Source: Meconema thalassinum (taxonomy: Eukaryota > Arthropoda > Insecta > Orthoptera > Tettigoniidae). From it: DNA of 64,000 nucleotides. The DNA lies in assembly GCA_946902985.2 (NCBI GenBank), contig OX336398.1, positions 230,231,556-230,295,555 of the forward strand, written 5' to 3'. Each line of letters starts with the position of its first letter. Within the stretch, counting starts at the first letter, position 1. This document shows, piece by piece, positions 44,184-55,864 of the stretch. The translations under genes and the position numbers were made by a program. Below the pieces are notes generated by a model that saw nothing but the letters and a program-made list of their open reading frames with translations, was not told the DNA's origin and made no database searches.

Positions 44184-47100
44184 TTAAGGGATACACGCTC
44201 CGTTAGGAATCCTTCACCCCCCCCCTCTTTTCACCCCTTTCACCTTATAATATACACCACATCGAAAAACCCTTTTTATGATTTTTATGATTGGTTTATA
44301 TGCCGAGTATCACACCCACAAATGAAACCACTCGTGAGATATTGTTATTCAATAAAATGCAGGTTTAAACCCCTTAAGACGCCTTTATAACCTGAATATC
44401 CGAAAATCCTCCCTTAGTGAACGGTTATGACATACAACGAACATATCCCCAAAATTTCATGTTTCCAAGTTCAAATATTTTGGCTGGGCGATGATGAGTG
44501 AGTGAGTGAGTGAGTGAGTCAGGACTTTTTCTCCAATTTTTTTTTTCTTCAGAATTTCACCCCTCCCCATGAACCCCTTAAATTTGATTTATGGAAAAAA
44601 AACCTGTCGAACACCAATTTACTTATTTTTAAGCAGATTTTTTTCCGCTGAGTTTCAAACTCCTCGCTCATGTCGTTTAAGTGATACACGCTCCGTTAGG
44701 AATACTTCAACCCCCACGTTTCACCCCTTTCACCTCATAATATACACCACATCGATAAACCCTCTGACACATGTCTTCTTATTTTTAATGATGAGTTTAT
44801 ACGCCGAGTATCACATTCCCCAATGAAACCAATCGGGAGTTATTGTTATTCAATGAAATGCAGGTTTAACCCCTTAAGACCCCTTTAGAACCTGAATATC
44901 CGAAAATCCTCCCTTAGTGGACGGTTTTGACATGCAATGATCATATCCCCCAAAATGTCATGTTTCTAACTACAATAATTTTGGCTGGGCGATGGTGAGT
45001 GAGTCAGGTCTTTTTCTTTCAATTTTCTTTTTTAGAATTTCACCCCTCCCCATGAACCCCTTAAATTGGGTTTATGAAAAAAACTGTCGAACAGCTATTT
45101 ACTTATTTTTAAGCAGTTTTGCCCCCCTGAGTTTGATGAGTGAGTCAGTCAGTCAATCAGTTAGGACACTTTTTTCCTGTTTTTTGCCCCCCAGAACTTC
45201 ACCCCTCCCCATGGGCCCCTTAAATTGGATTGATGAAAAAACGGTCAAACACCTATTTACTTATTTTTATTCTGATTTTTTTCCGCTGAGTTTCAAACTC
45301 CTCGTCTATGTCGTTTAAGAGATACTCGCTCCGATAAGAATCCTTCAACCCCCACTTTTCACCCCTTTCACCTCATAACATACACCACATCGAAAAACTC
45401 TCAGACACTTGTCTTCTTATTTTTGATGGTGAGTTTATAAGCCGAGTATCACATCCCTCAATGAAACCAAGCCGGAGATATTGTTATTCAATGAAATGCA
45501 GGTGTACCCCCTTAACACCCCCTTTAGAACCTGAATATCCAAAAATCCTTCCTTAGTGGGCGTTTTCGACTTACAACGAACATATCCACAAAATTTCAGG
45601 ATTCTAACTTTAATAGTTTTGGCTGGGCGATGATGAGTCAGTCAGTCAGTCAGTCAGTAAGTCAGGACACTTGATTTTATATAAGAGATAAAGGCTTGTG
45701 GTGCATGAAAATTCAGTTTTCTTTAGCCTCCAATGGACCAAATTCCTAAAATCAGCAAAAAACTGTCTACTATTTCAAATCAGGAATTTTTGAAAATAAT
45801 GTTGCTGTTTGGAGATATAATAGACCTTCTGTACGACATATCGCACGTGTAAGTCGTGTGAAAAAAATCTAGGGTACTCCTTGAACCCCTTAAGCGCATT
45901 GATGAATTTTACAGTTTTAGTTGGTTCCGTGATAACCTTATAGCCATTTGCAACCTTTCACAGAAATGTAATAAATGGAGTGGCATTACTTATTCCAGAA
46001 ATAGATGGAAAGTTGGATGCCACCTCTTGAGATACTTTTGTTATGGTTAGGGGCTTGCATTCCTTCTTTAGTTTATTAAATGAAATTAGTTTTCTGGGAA
46101 TATCTAGGAGACTGTTGGGTTTAGAGACTTAAAATATAGTTTTCGGGGACCCTTTACGGCTCTTGAGGGGCCCGAAGTTTTGTTTCTGACACCAAAGGTT
46201 TGAAAATGAGTTTGTCTCGTCGTTGTACGCCATAATAATGATAATAATTGAAATAATAGTAATAATAATAATATAACAATATAGGGATAGGGCTATAATA
46301 GACCTTCCGTACCATACCCGCACGTGTAAATTGCGTAAAAAATTCTAGAGTACCCCTTGACCCCTTAAGCGCATTGTATGTATTGATGAATATTTCAGCT
46401 TAATTTGGATCCGTTATAACCTTATTGTCGTTTGAAAACCTTCACAGTAATATAATAAATGGAATTGCATTGCGTCTTACAGAAATAGATGGACCTCTGA
46501 GATTCTGTTGCCATTGTTACCGGCATGCATTCCTTCATTAATTTATTAAGTGAAATTAGTTTTTTGGGAATATCTCGAAAAATGTTGGTTTTAGGGCCAT
46601 AAAATGTAGTTTTCGGGTTTCTTTTTAGGGCCCCCGAGTTTCGTTTCTCACATTGAGGGGCTGAAAATGAGCTTTGTCTCACCCTTCTACGCTTATTTCA
46701 GCTTGTATTTTAAGAGGGTAGGCCCCCTGTTATGAGAGGTACGGAGAAGAGTTACATCAATGATTAGTGTCGTGCCTCTGATGGATATCTGCGTCATATT
46801 TTACGTTAATCCACCCAGCCGTTCTCGAGTTATAAGGACACAAAATATTGACCACAGACAAACAGACAGACAGAAAAAAAATTGCGTGCATCCGTCACAA
46901 AACAGTCTGAAACGGGCAAATATGTCAAATTTCCGTGGAAATGCAGAAAAAACAAACATTCATTTTTATATAACAGAGAAGGGATATAATAGATCTTCCG
47001 TACCACACCCGCACGTGTAAATCGCGTGAAAAAATTCTAGAGTACCCCTTGACCCCTTAAGCGCATTGTATGTATTAATGAATATTTCAGCTTAATTTGG

Positions 47101-47683
47101 ATCCGTTGTAACCTTATAGCCGTTTGCAAACCTTCACAGTAATGTAATAAATGGAATTGCATTGCGTCTTACAGAAATAGATGGACCTCTGAGATTCAGT
47201 TGCCATGGTTACCGGCATGCATTCTTTCATTAATTTATTAAGTGAAATTAGTTTTCTGGGAATATCTCAAAAACGGTTTGTTTTAGGGCCTTAAAATGTG
47301 GTTTTCAGGGGCCCTTTGGGGCCCCCGAGTTTCGTTTCTCACATTGAGGGGCTCAAAATGAGCTTTGTCTCACCCTTCTACGCTTATTTCAGCTTGTATT
47401 TTAAGGGAGTAGGGCCCCTTTTATGAGAGGTACGGGGAAGAGTTACATCAATGATTGGTGTCGTGCCTCTGATGGATATCTGTATCAAATTTTACGTTGA
47501 TCCACTCAGCCGTTCTCGAGTTATAAGGACACAAAAAAATTGTCCACAGACAGACAGACAGACAGACAAAAAATTTATTTTTGCGCGCATCCATCATAAA
47601 ACAGTCCGAAACGCGCAAATATCGCAAACTTCCGTGAAAATTCAGTAAAAACAGACAAACTTTCATTTTTATATATAGAGAGA

Positions 47684-47772
47684 TTGCGTGTAATTTGCCA
47701 CCATGTTAGTACCAAATGACGCTGTCAGTCAAAGGGTTAACGACCAACTTAGACAATGTAATGTTGTTAATC
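47684..47772. other. Short spacer
   Basis: Sequence between the Helitron 5' end and the S4 SINE tail. No feature. Confidence 0.4.
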
Positions 47773-47972
47773 TTACGTCCCTTTTAACAATTGTGCATTT
47801 TAGAGACGTCGATGTGCCGGAAGTTTGGCCCAAAGGGGATCTTTTACGTGCCAGTAAATGTACTGGCACGGCTCCCTCGCATTTGCGCACCCTCAAATTC
47901 CAGCTGACTGCGCCAGTATTCGATCCTGCAACCTTGGCACAGTACGTTACCGCTGAGCCACGCAGCCAGCCA
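47773..47972 (-). mobile_element. SINE S4, second copy
   Basis: The minus-strand head is GGCTGCGTGGCTCAGCGGTAA with an A box, and GCAGGATCGAATACTGG as B box. The body GAGGGAGCCGTGCCAGTACA matches the 22538 copy, and the 3' part reads GTTAAAAGGGACGTAAGATT. A plus-strand frame over it is incidental. Confidence 0.8.
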
Positions 47973-48269
47973 ACAAACTAGGAAACACAATTACATTTAA
48001 TATTTTAGCTATAATTAATGGCATGAGATTCATCCTAGAAACTTACAATAAGTGGCATAGAGCACATAATCCCTCCCTATAGTATTCTGCTAAGGTCCCA
48101 TTCCAGTTTTGTACCGAAAATAAGGTCCCATTAACACCAACCTACACATATGGCGTACCTACAAGTTCAGCATAAGGCACTCACTTACTCTTTAAATGCA
48201 TAACAATTAAATAAATACCTTAAAACATGTATATTTACAATGAAATAATGAAAGAATGCAACACGGTAA
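47973..48269. other. Spacer, nothing recognised
   Basis: AT-rich sequence between SINE S4 and the Helitron 3' part. Confidence 0.35.
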
Positions 48270-48752
48270 CCATGGTAACAGAATCTCGCAGGTCCATCTA
48301 TTTCTGTAAGACGCAATGCAATTCCAATTATTACATTACTGTGATAGTTTCCAGACGGTTATAAGGTTGTCACTGAACCAAATTAAGCTGTGTTATTCAT
48401 CAATACATACAGTATAGTGCGCGTAAGGGGGTCAAGGGGCACTGTAGAATTTTTTCACGTGTGAGTGTGGTACGAAGGTCTTTTTCACCCGACTATAAAG
48501 GGTCTCCGAAAACCACATTTAAAGGCCCTTAAGTTAACAGTGTCTGTGATATTCCCAGAAAACTATCTTCGCTCTGATATTCCTACGAAGGAATGACAAA
48601 CCTCTAACCACTGCACCAGTAGCTGAATTGATAAAGTCTGATTATTCATACCAAGGATAAATCAGTCATCGCATTCATGATTGAGATTTTGCTAAGTGTA
48701 CTCTTTACAACTAGAATATTCGCGGGCGAAGCCGCGACGGGTAATGCTAGTA
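48270..48752 (+). mobile_element. Helitron 3' part (plus), 5'-truncated
   Basis: It shares TTCCCAGAAAACTA, ACCAGTAGCTGAATTGATAA and a 3' hairpin GCGGGCGAAGCCGC followed by GACGGGTAATG and CTAGT. Its orientation is opposite to the 39975-47683 element. The 5' end is not found, so it begins within the internal module. Confidence 0.7.
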
Positions 48753-49654
48753 AACATTAACTTGCACATTATAATTATGATTAATGAGATTCATGTAGCC
48801 TAGCTGTAACTTTCCACTGACAATTGCTAGCAGTTGTGGAACAAGTTTACTGAGGAAATTACCGGCAGCGATTTCAAATGCTCATCTGTTAATTTGGATA
48901 TGTAAATATTTTCGTCTGCTTGTTTACCACCTTTTGATGGATGCCGTATTTTTGTTTTGACGTGACAACGTGAAAAAAATGTTGGAATACAGTGACGTTC
49001 ATGCAAAGTGTTACAGTGAAAGGTGATGATATCGTTTTATCTCTCTTCTGTTGCAACGCTCTCTCTTCTGTTGCTGCGCTCGTGTCGCTACTGTCGTTTT
49101 TTGATGTCACTGGTGAACCTCTGGATGGATTTTGATGCGGTTTTCAACATTCTGTAAAGGATATCTCGAGGAAGATTTCTGTCGAAAGTCATTTATTTAT
49201 GATCAAAGGAAGCCGAGCAGTAAAGATTTCTGTAAAACAGTAAAAAACAAACACTGTCATCCACGCGCTTTTTAAGTTTACGCTGGGCAAACCATAAAAA
49301 TAGCAATATACTATGAGTGTAAGAATTGTTCAGCATGAACATTTCTACAAAAAAAAAGTGCGGGAGAGCATCTGTCTATCGTCAATACATCGCCCACTAT
49401 AAGTGTTTTTACGTTTACATTTCTTCCAACAATCTCCATTCAAGTACTGAGGCGACAGTTTACGAGTTAGTTAGGGATGCGTCTATCACCCCAGTTACAG
49501 TCTAGCTAGTGGGCGAACATATTACCCCAGATACAGCCAGCAGCAAACCGTCGAGTGGTGTTGAGTTAAAACTTCAGAGAAGAGTGGTTGTGTTTGATGT
49601 TTCCCTGGAAGTGCAACTCGGCTTTTCTTCATTTCGCCTGTGAACTTTCTGTTC
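48753..49654. other. Spacer with one duplicated block
   Basis: GGATGGATTTTGATGCGGTTTTC at about 49122 recurs at 50919, followed in both by TCTCGAGGAAGATTT. The family is unknown. Confidence 0.35.
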
Positions 49655-50345
49655 ACAACAACGCGGTCATGTAGCCCCGTGTACTTTGTGTGTGCGTAGA
49701 ATCTGTCTGATAACCGGTGTTAATTGTGATGACTGTATTAGTGTGTGTTATCTTTGTGGTGTTTGAAGCCATATTTTCAGTGTTGCCTTAGTAAACAAGA
49801 GTTTAGTGCTTTTCAGTCGGTCAACACGAATGTACCCAAAAGAGCTGGGTTATGCCCTAATCCTGAAATAAACTGATATTGATGAATAGGATCAGGGCAT
49901 AACCCAGCTCTTTTGGGTACATTCGTGTTGACCGACTGAAAAGCACTAAACTCCTGTGTGTTTTCTGTATTTAATTCAAGTAAAGACTGCGGACAATAAT
50001 TTCAAGTAGTCCCTACAAAATGCTACCGTCCACGACACCTAGCTTGCAGACTTGGCTACTAGATAGTATCGCAGTCAGCATCTGGCAACGAAAGTTGGAA
50101 CTAATAGGGTGCTATCAATTCTAACCAACAAATTTTGGCATCACACAAGTGTAGTTAGTGGAAGGTTCTTTTTCATGCCATAAATGTATGACATGAGACC
50201 GCCGGCTTTACTTCCCCTCCGAAGGAAGGTATACTGAGGGATTTTTAACGCTCTTAAAAAATCCGACGATTTCGGCCGGTTTTAAACCCACGTCCTTGGG
50301 CCTAGAAGCTCGGCATGCTACCAACTTCGGCACCGAAGCCGCAAA
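49655..50345 (-). mobile_element. SINE S5, minus copy, carrying a 205 bp insertion
   Basis: The head near 50344 reads GCGGCTTCGGTGCCGAAGTT and GTGGGTTTAAAACCGG. The body and the 3' stem-loop GGGGCTACATGACCGCG are as in S5. Relative to the 59684 copy it contains an extra 205 bp at 49750-49954 flanked by TGTGTGTT (49742-49749 and 49955-49962). Confidence 0.75.
49750..49954. mobile_element. Small insertion containing a perfect 59 bp inverted repeat
   Basis: The insertion sits inside SINE S5 between 8 bp direct repeats TGTGTGTT. It consists of a ~50 bp unique leader (49750-49799) and a hairpin: arms 49800-49858 and 49894-49952 are perfect reverse complements. After one mismatch, five more bases pair, leaving a ~23-base loop. 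An 8 bp duplication would fit hAT-type transposition, but no matching inverted ends flank the whole insert. Confidence 0.7.
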
Positions 50346-50422
50346 TGTCTGAAGACTAAAATACAAGGCAGAAAGGTTATTGGTCCGATACAGGGGCCAG
50401 TTAGCAGGATTAACCAAGCAGG

Positions 50423-50463
50423 GGGGTGGGGGGAAGGGGGGGATGCATGTGGCTGGGGGGAGA
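50423..50463 (+). other. G-rich tract, possible G-quadruplex
   Basis: Several runs of 5-7 G separated by short spacers (GGGGGGTGGGGGGAAGGGGG and beyond) satisfy the usual four-run G-quadruplex pattern. Confidence 0.5.
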
Positions 50464-50580
50464 TGGTGTACGTTGGTGGCGCGCTTAATTACTGCTTGCT
50501 ACCCATTAGACCCCTCGAGCATCGCGCACCTGTGTCGCCATCCCACAACGCTACCACCATTAAAAAAAAAAAAAAAAAAA
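50464..50580 (+). repeat. Sequence ending in A19, possible retroposed fragment
   Basis: A unique GC-mixed stretch ends in a run of 19 A (50562-50580). No target duplication is evident, and no parent sequence is in the window. Confidence 0.35.
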
Positions 50581-50990
50581 GATCGTATTAGCATCGCCTG
50601 AATCTCTGCAACCCCTCTCACCAATGCAATAGCTTAATGATTTTTTTTAAATTCGAGGGCATGCAAAAGTTACGTGAATGTCATCCTTTTACGTTTGGTG
50701 TTTGTTTTGCATATTTTTGGAATTATTCCGGAAGCAATTTTGGTTTAACTTCGGTTCACCTCCCACTTTCATCTCACAAACCGCTCCGGCTTTATTTTAT
50801 ACCATTAACCTTGGAATTGGACTATTACCAGCACAGAAACATTACATATCTCTATATCTCTACATGGTTTAAACAGAGTCCCCGATTCTTGGATGTCACG
50901 CGTAATCTCGAGAAACGTTGGATGGATTTTGATGCGGTTTTCACCATTTGGGGTAAAGAATTTCTCGAGGAAGATTTATGTAAGGCGGCT
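50581..50990. other. Spacer with a repeated block
   Basis: It contains the second copy of the block described at 49122 (here 50919-50975). The 121-codon frame at 50637-51002 has no recognisable domain and runs into the adjacent SINE. Confidence 0.35.
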
Positions 50991-51300
50991 TCGATGGTAT
51001 AGTAGGTAGTATGCTGAGCTTCTATGCCCAAGATCGTGGGTTCAGACTCGGCCGAAGTCAACGGAATTTGTAGAGCGATGAAATACTTCAGTATGCCTAC
51101 ATTTAGGCTGGGTGTGATTTTCGAAATTTGGTATTTAAAAGAACCTACCACTACAATTGTTTGTACGTAGCCAAATTTGCAGGTTATTTTGGTGGTTAGA
51201 AACGCTCTATCAAGTTCCAACGTTCGCCGCTAGATGTCAGTGACAGTGTCGTCTGGCAGACAAAGTTGGAAATAGTTGAAATAGAACTTGTTGGGAACGC
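50991..51300 (+). mobile_element. S5-like SINE, plus strand
   Basis: The head GGCGGCTTCGATGGTATAGT...GTGGGTTCAGACTCGGCC has A-box-like and B-box-like motifs. The body has AGTATGCCTACATTTAGGCT and GTTCCAACGTTCGCCGCTAG. No stem-loop tail is seen; the 3' end is uncertain. Confidence 0.6.
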
Positions 51301-51534
51301 ACTGGCGTTGAATTTAAGTACCCTGCTATGACCAGTGGCTGCAAATCATAAAATGTTATTGGTTTTACGTCCCGATTGCCCACTCGAACCTGGCTCATCA
51401 CTGAATCTTATTGTTGGTGCATTAGTAATTAATGTCGGTTGTTTTCTCCACTTTTCCAAACATAAAGGACACACTAAACGTTTCTTACGAGGTGCCGCCG
51501 TGATGACGCGCGGTAGACTGATGATTGATCACTG

Positions 51535-54508
51535 GAAACTCAACCTTATCCGGTCGATGAGCATTTATCCTTCTCCTATCACTATGAGCGCTACTGTGAG
51601 TCAATGAAACTCAACCTTATCCGGTAGATGAGCATTTATCCTTCTCCTATCACTATGAGCGCTACTGTGAGTCAATGAAACTCAACCTTATCCGGTAGAT
51701 TAGCATTTATCCTTCTCCTATCACTATGAGCGCTACTGTGAGTCAATGAAACTCAACCTTATCCGGTAGATTAGCATTTATCCTTCTCCTATCACTATGA
51801 GCGCTACTGTGAGTCAATGAAACTCAACCTTATCCGGTAGATTAGCATTTATCCTTCTCCTACCACTATGAGTGCTACTGTGAGTCAATGAAACTCAACC
51901 TTATCCGGTCGATTAGCATTTATCCTTCTCCTATCACTATGAGCACTACTGTGAGTCAATGAAACTCAACCTTATCCGGTCGATGAGCATTTATCCTTCT
52001 CCTATCACTATGAGCGCTACTGTGAGTCAATGAAACTCAACCTTATCCGGTAGATTAGCATTTATCCTTCTCCTATCACTATGAGCGCTACTGTGAGTCA
52101 ATGAAACTCAACCTTATCCGGTAGATGAGCATTTATCCTTCTCCTATCACTATGAGCGCTACTGTGAGTCAATGAAACTCAACCTTATCCGGTAGATTAG
52201 CATTTATCCTTCTCCTATCACTATGAGCGCTACTGTGAGTCAATGAAACTCAACCTTATCCGGTAGATTAGCATTTATCCTTCTCCTATCACTATGAGCG
52301 CTACTGTGAGTCAATGAAACTCAACCTTATCCGGTCGATTAGCATTTATCCTTCTCCTATCACTATGAGCACTACTGTGAGTCAATGAAACTCAACCTTA
52401 TCCGGTCGATGAGCATTTATCCTTCTCCTATCACTATGAGCGCTACTGTGAGTCAATGAAACTCAACCTTATCCGGTAGATTAGCATTTATCCTTCTCCT
52501 ATCACTATGAGCGCTACTGTGAGTCAATGAAACTCAACCTTATCCGGTAGATTAGCATTTATCCTTCTCCTACCACTATGAGTGCTACTGTGAGTCAATG
52601 AAACTCAACCTTATCCGGTCGATGAGCATTTATCCTTCTCCTATCACTATGAGCACTACTGTGAGTCAATGAAACTCAACCTTATCCGGTAGATTAGCAT
52701 TTATCCTTCTCCTATCACTATGAGCGCTACTGTGAGTCAATGAAACTCAACCTTATCCGGTCGATTAGCAGTTTTCCTTTCCTACCACTATGAGCGCTAC
52801 TGTGAGTCAATGAAACTCAACCTTATCCGGTCGATTAGCAGTTATCCTTTCCTACCACTATGAGCGCTACTGTGAGTCAATGAAACTCAACCTTATCCGG
52901 TCGATTAGCAGTTTTCCTTTCCTACCACTATGAGCGCTACTGTGAGTCAATGAAACTCAACCTTATCCGGTCGATTAGCAGTTATCCTTTCCTACCACTA
53001 TGAGCGCTACTGTGAGTCAATGAAACTCAACCTTATCCGGTCGATTAGCAGTTTTCCTTTCCTACCACTATGAGCGCTACTGTGAGTCAATGAAACTCAA
53101 CCTTATCCGGTCGATTAGCAGTTATCCTTTCCTACCACTATGAGCGCTACTGTGAGTCAATGAAACTCAACCTTATCCGGTCGATGAGCATTTATCCTTC
53201 TCCTATCACTATGAGCGCTACTGTGAGTCAATGAAACTCAACCTTATCCGGTCGATTAGCAGTTTTCCTTTCCTACCACTATGAGCACTACTGTGAGTCA
53301 ATGAAACTCAACCTTATCTGGTAGATTAGCATTTATCCTTCTCCTATCACTATGAGCGCTACTGTGAGTCAATGAAACTCAACCTTATCCGGTCGATTAG
53401 CAGTTTTCTTTTCCTACCACTATGAGCGCTACTGTGAGTCAATGAAACTCAACCTTATCCGGTCGATTAGCATTTATCCTTCTCCTATCACTATGAGCGC
53501 TACTGTGAGTCAATGAAACTCAACCTTATCCGGTCGATTAGCAGTTTTCCTTTCCTACCACTATGAGCGCTACTGTGAGTCAATGAAACTCAACCTTATC
53601 CGGTCGATTAGCATTTATCCTTCTCCTATCACTATGAGCGCTACTGTGAGTCAATGAAACTCAACCTTATCCGGTCGATTAGCAGTTTTCCTTTCCTACC
53701 ACTATGAGCGCTACTGTGAGTCAATGAAACTCAACCTTATCCGGTCGATTAGCATTTATCCTTCTCCTATCACTATGAGCGCTACTGTGAGTCAATGAAA
53801 CTCAACCTTATCCGGTCGATTAGCAGTTTTCCTTTCCTACCACTATGAGTGCTACTGTGAGTCAATGAAACTCAACCTTATCCGGTCGATTAGCATTTAT
53901 CCTTCTCCTATCACTATGAGCGCTACTGTGAGTCAATGAAACTCAACCTTATCCGGTCGATTAGCAGTTTTCCTTTCCTACCACTATGAGCGCTACTGTG
54001 AGTCAATGAAACTCAACCTTATCCGGTCGATTAGCAGTTATCCTTTCCTACCACTATGAGCGCTACTGTGAGTCAATGCAACTCATCCTTATCCGGTGGA
54101 TTACCAGTTTTCCTTTCCTACCACTATGAGCGCTACTGTGAGTCAATGAAACTCAACCTTATCCGGTCGATTAGCAGTTTTCCTTTCCTACCACTATGAG
54201 CGCTACTGTGAGTCAATGCAACTCATCCTTATCCGGTGGATTACCAGTTTGCCTTTTCTACCACTATGATCACTACTGTGAGTCAATGAAACTCAACCTT
54301 ATCCGGTCGATTAGCAGTTTTCCTTTCCTACCACTATGAGCGCTACTGTGAGTCAATGAAACTCAACTATATCCGGTCGATGAGCAGTTGTCCTTTCCTA
54401 CCACTATGAGCGCTACTGTGAGTCAATGAAACTCAACCTTATCCGGTCGATTAGCAGTGATCCTTTCCTACCACTATGAGCGCTACTGTGAGTCAATGAA
54501 ACTCAACC
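51535..54508 (+). repeat. Minisatellite, 42 units of 70/71 bp
   Basis: The unit begins GAAACTCAACCTTATCCGG and ends ACTGTGAGTCAAT. Two types alternate: type A (71 bp, CATTTATCCTTCTCCTATCA) and type B (70 bp, CAGTTTTCCTTTCCTACCA). Units 1-17 are type A, 18-23 type B, 24-35 alternate A and B. Units 36-42 are diverged B variants (TGCAACTCATCC, ACTATATCCGG). A partial unit (54498-54508) ends at an insertion. TGAGTCA, an AP-1-type motif, is present in every complete unit I read. No reading frame persists through it. Confidence 0.95.
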
Positions 54509-55864
54509 ACAGATTACCTACTACTACAGATGGCCAACAGCCATGCTAATTCTTGGTACCTAAGACTTCAGCGCTGTCTGGTGGTTGACAGATGTACTAG
54601 CAACATGTCAACCGGTAGCGCCACCTATGAGCAGATCTCGTAAACACTAACCCTCCCGCTCCCTCCCCTCCACCCTGCCCCTTCCCCTCGTTCCGCTAAA
54701 TATTCCCGTCCTAAATGCTCTGCCCACTTCAATGTTCCGAAAATCACAATCTCCCAATACTTATGGCACGTTTTTAAGTGTGGAGATAATAATATGATCT
54801 ACAAGAAATAAATCACATTCAAAATACCAATAAGAGAAAAAATTAATAAAAATAATAACAAAGTGGGAAATTGTGAATTCCAGAACTTTGAAATGAACAA
54901 TCACAGCATTTAGAGCATAACCTCATCACTAATATACATGCTTAAATTTTTTTCAGTTGCAATTTGAGCATATTGCATTGATGACAAAAAATTAGGCTAC
55001 TACAAGGCCTGCAGCATATTATTACTCAACTTAAAAAATGGCCCAATTAGGCCTATAACCAATTAGTTATTAGAAAAAACTACAAAGGAAAAGTACTGGG
55101 AAGGGAGAAAATTCATATTGTAAAATGCTTGATGCTGTTAGCAATAACAGTAAAATTTTAAGAGAGAATGCTAAGGAATCGGGTGGTGTAACCAGATCCT
55201 CATCACACTAAAATTGTTAGTGTAATTAGTGCCAAATACATTAGGGGACAGAAAAAGAATTGGATATCACAAAATTTCTATACAGTAGTTCATTTCATAT
55301 GCCCTTTAAAATATATCCAGTTAAAAATTTTGAAGGGTTAAATGCAGTAAGTAGGCTACATCAAAAATTAACATCGCACACTAATACAGTACATTCCATG
55401 ACGTGCTGTTATGGGGAAAGGAGAAATAGGACTATCAATGAAAAACAAGAAAAACACTCAATACTGCTAGAATTCATCATGTTTTATTTAAAAAGTTGTC
55501 AATGAAGAGAAGATAACAGCAAGAGCCAAGATCAAACTTAGCAAAAATACAGTAATCAAATCTGGTCCTCCTAAAAGTATGTGTTGAGGCATGTTCCTTT
55601 CTTCTTTCTTGCCAAAGTATAACAGTAGGGACCAGCACATAATAATGGACCTAGTTCCTCCTTGATATAATGGCTGACACCGATGAACCACAAATTCCTA
55701 CAACACATACCAGTGTGTATGTTGAAACAGTAAACTTAATAAATGTGTAACTTAATGCTTGAAACGGGGAACTTGAATTTGCTGACATGTGTATGTTTGC
55801 ACCTACTGTAAGTTAACTACATTTTAAAAGAATCATTGTGTTTTTGATATTAATTCATTTAGTG

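Larger units (their letters stand above)
40304..45660 (-). repeat. ~490/640 bp tandem array inside the inner Helitron
   Basis: Each unit carries, on the plus strand, TTGTTATTCAATGAAATGC, CCTTAACACCCC, ATCCAAAAATCCTTCCTTAG, GGCTGGGCGATGATGAGTGA, AGAATTTCACCCCTCCCCAT and TAGACATATGTCT-like blocks. The longer units contain a second copy of the AGTGAGT...TTTCACCCC...CGGTCGAACACC segment (~145 bp). C-runs occur, for example C17 at 41575-41591. Frames inside (such as 41506-41829) only reflect the repeat. Confidence 0.8.
40262..45688 (-). mobile_element. Inner Helitron nested in the outer one, body a tandem array
   Basis: The 5' end on the minus strand is A|TCTCTTATATAAAATC at 45688. The 3' end is a GCGAGCGAAGCCGCGGG hairpin followed by TACCTGCTAG at 40262. 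The plus Helitron near 29053 shows the undisturbed target CCTTTATAATTTATG, and outer-Helitron sequence resumes exactly on both sides, so boundaries are fixed by an empty-site comparison. The body is a tandem array of about eight units spaced ~490 or ~640 bp (starts near 40304, 40798, 41285, 41778, 42414, 44337, 44835 and 45475). A TTAA-type transposon interrupts it. No protein-coding gene remains. Confidence 0.75.
39975..47683 (-). mobile_element. Outer non-autonomous Helitron (minus)
   Basis: On the minus strand the 5' end is A|TCTCTCTATATATAAAAATG (from 47683). The 3' end is the CGTTCGAAGAATGGG hairpin region, TACTTCTG and CTAGT (39975-39979), followed by T. It is the same family as 27428-29792. 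Outside the inner insertion, the order of blocks matches the plus copy, for example AGGAAGAACACGTTAGGTAA and TTTGAGAGCACATTTTA. The 5' part is partly duplicated: a second 5'-like end (TATATAAAAATGAATGTTTG) occurs near 46980. An inner Helitron occupies 40262-45688. Confidence 0.75.

Noticed and set aside
40304..45660. Multicopy gene family encoded by the tandem array
   Set aside because: Frames are not conserved between units; stops and frameshifts occur in every unit.
51535..54508. CRISPR array
   Set aside because: Units are contiguous 70/71 bp tandem repeats without unique spacers, in eukaryote-type DNA.
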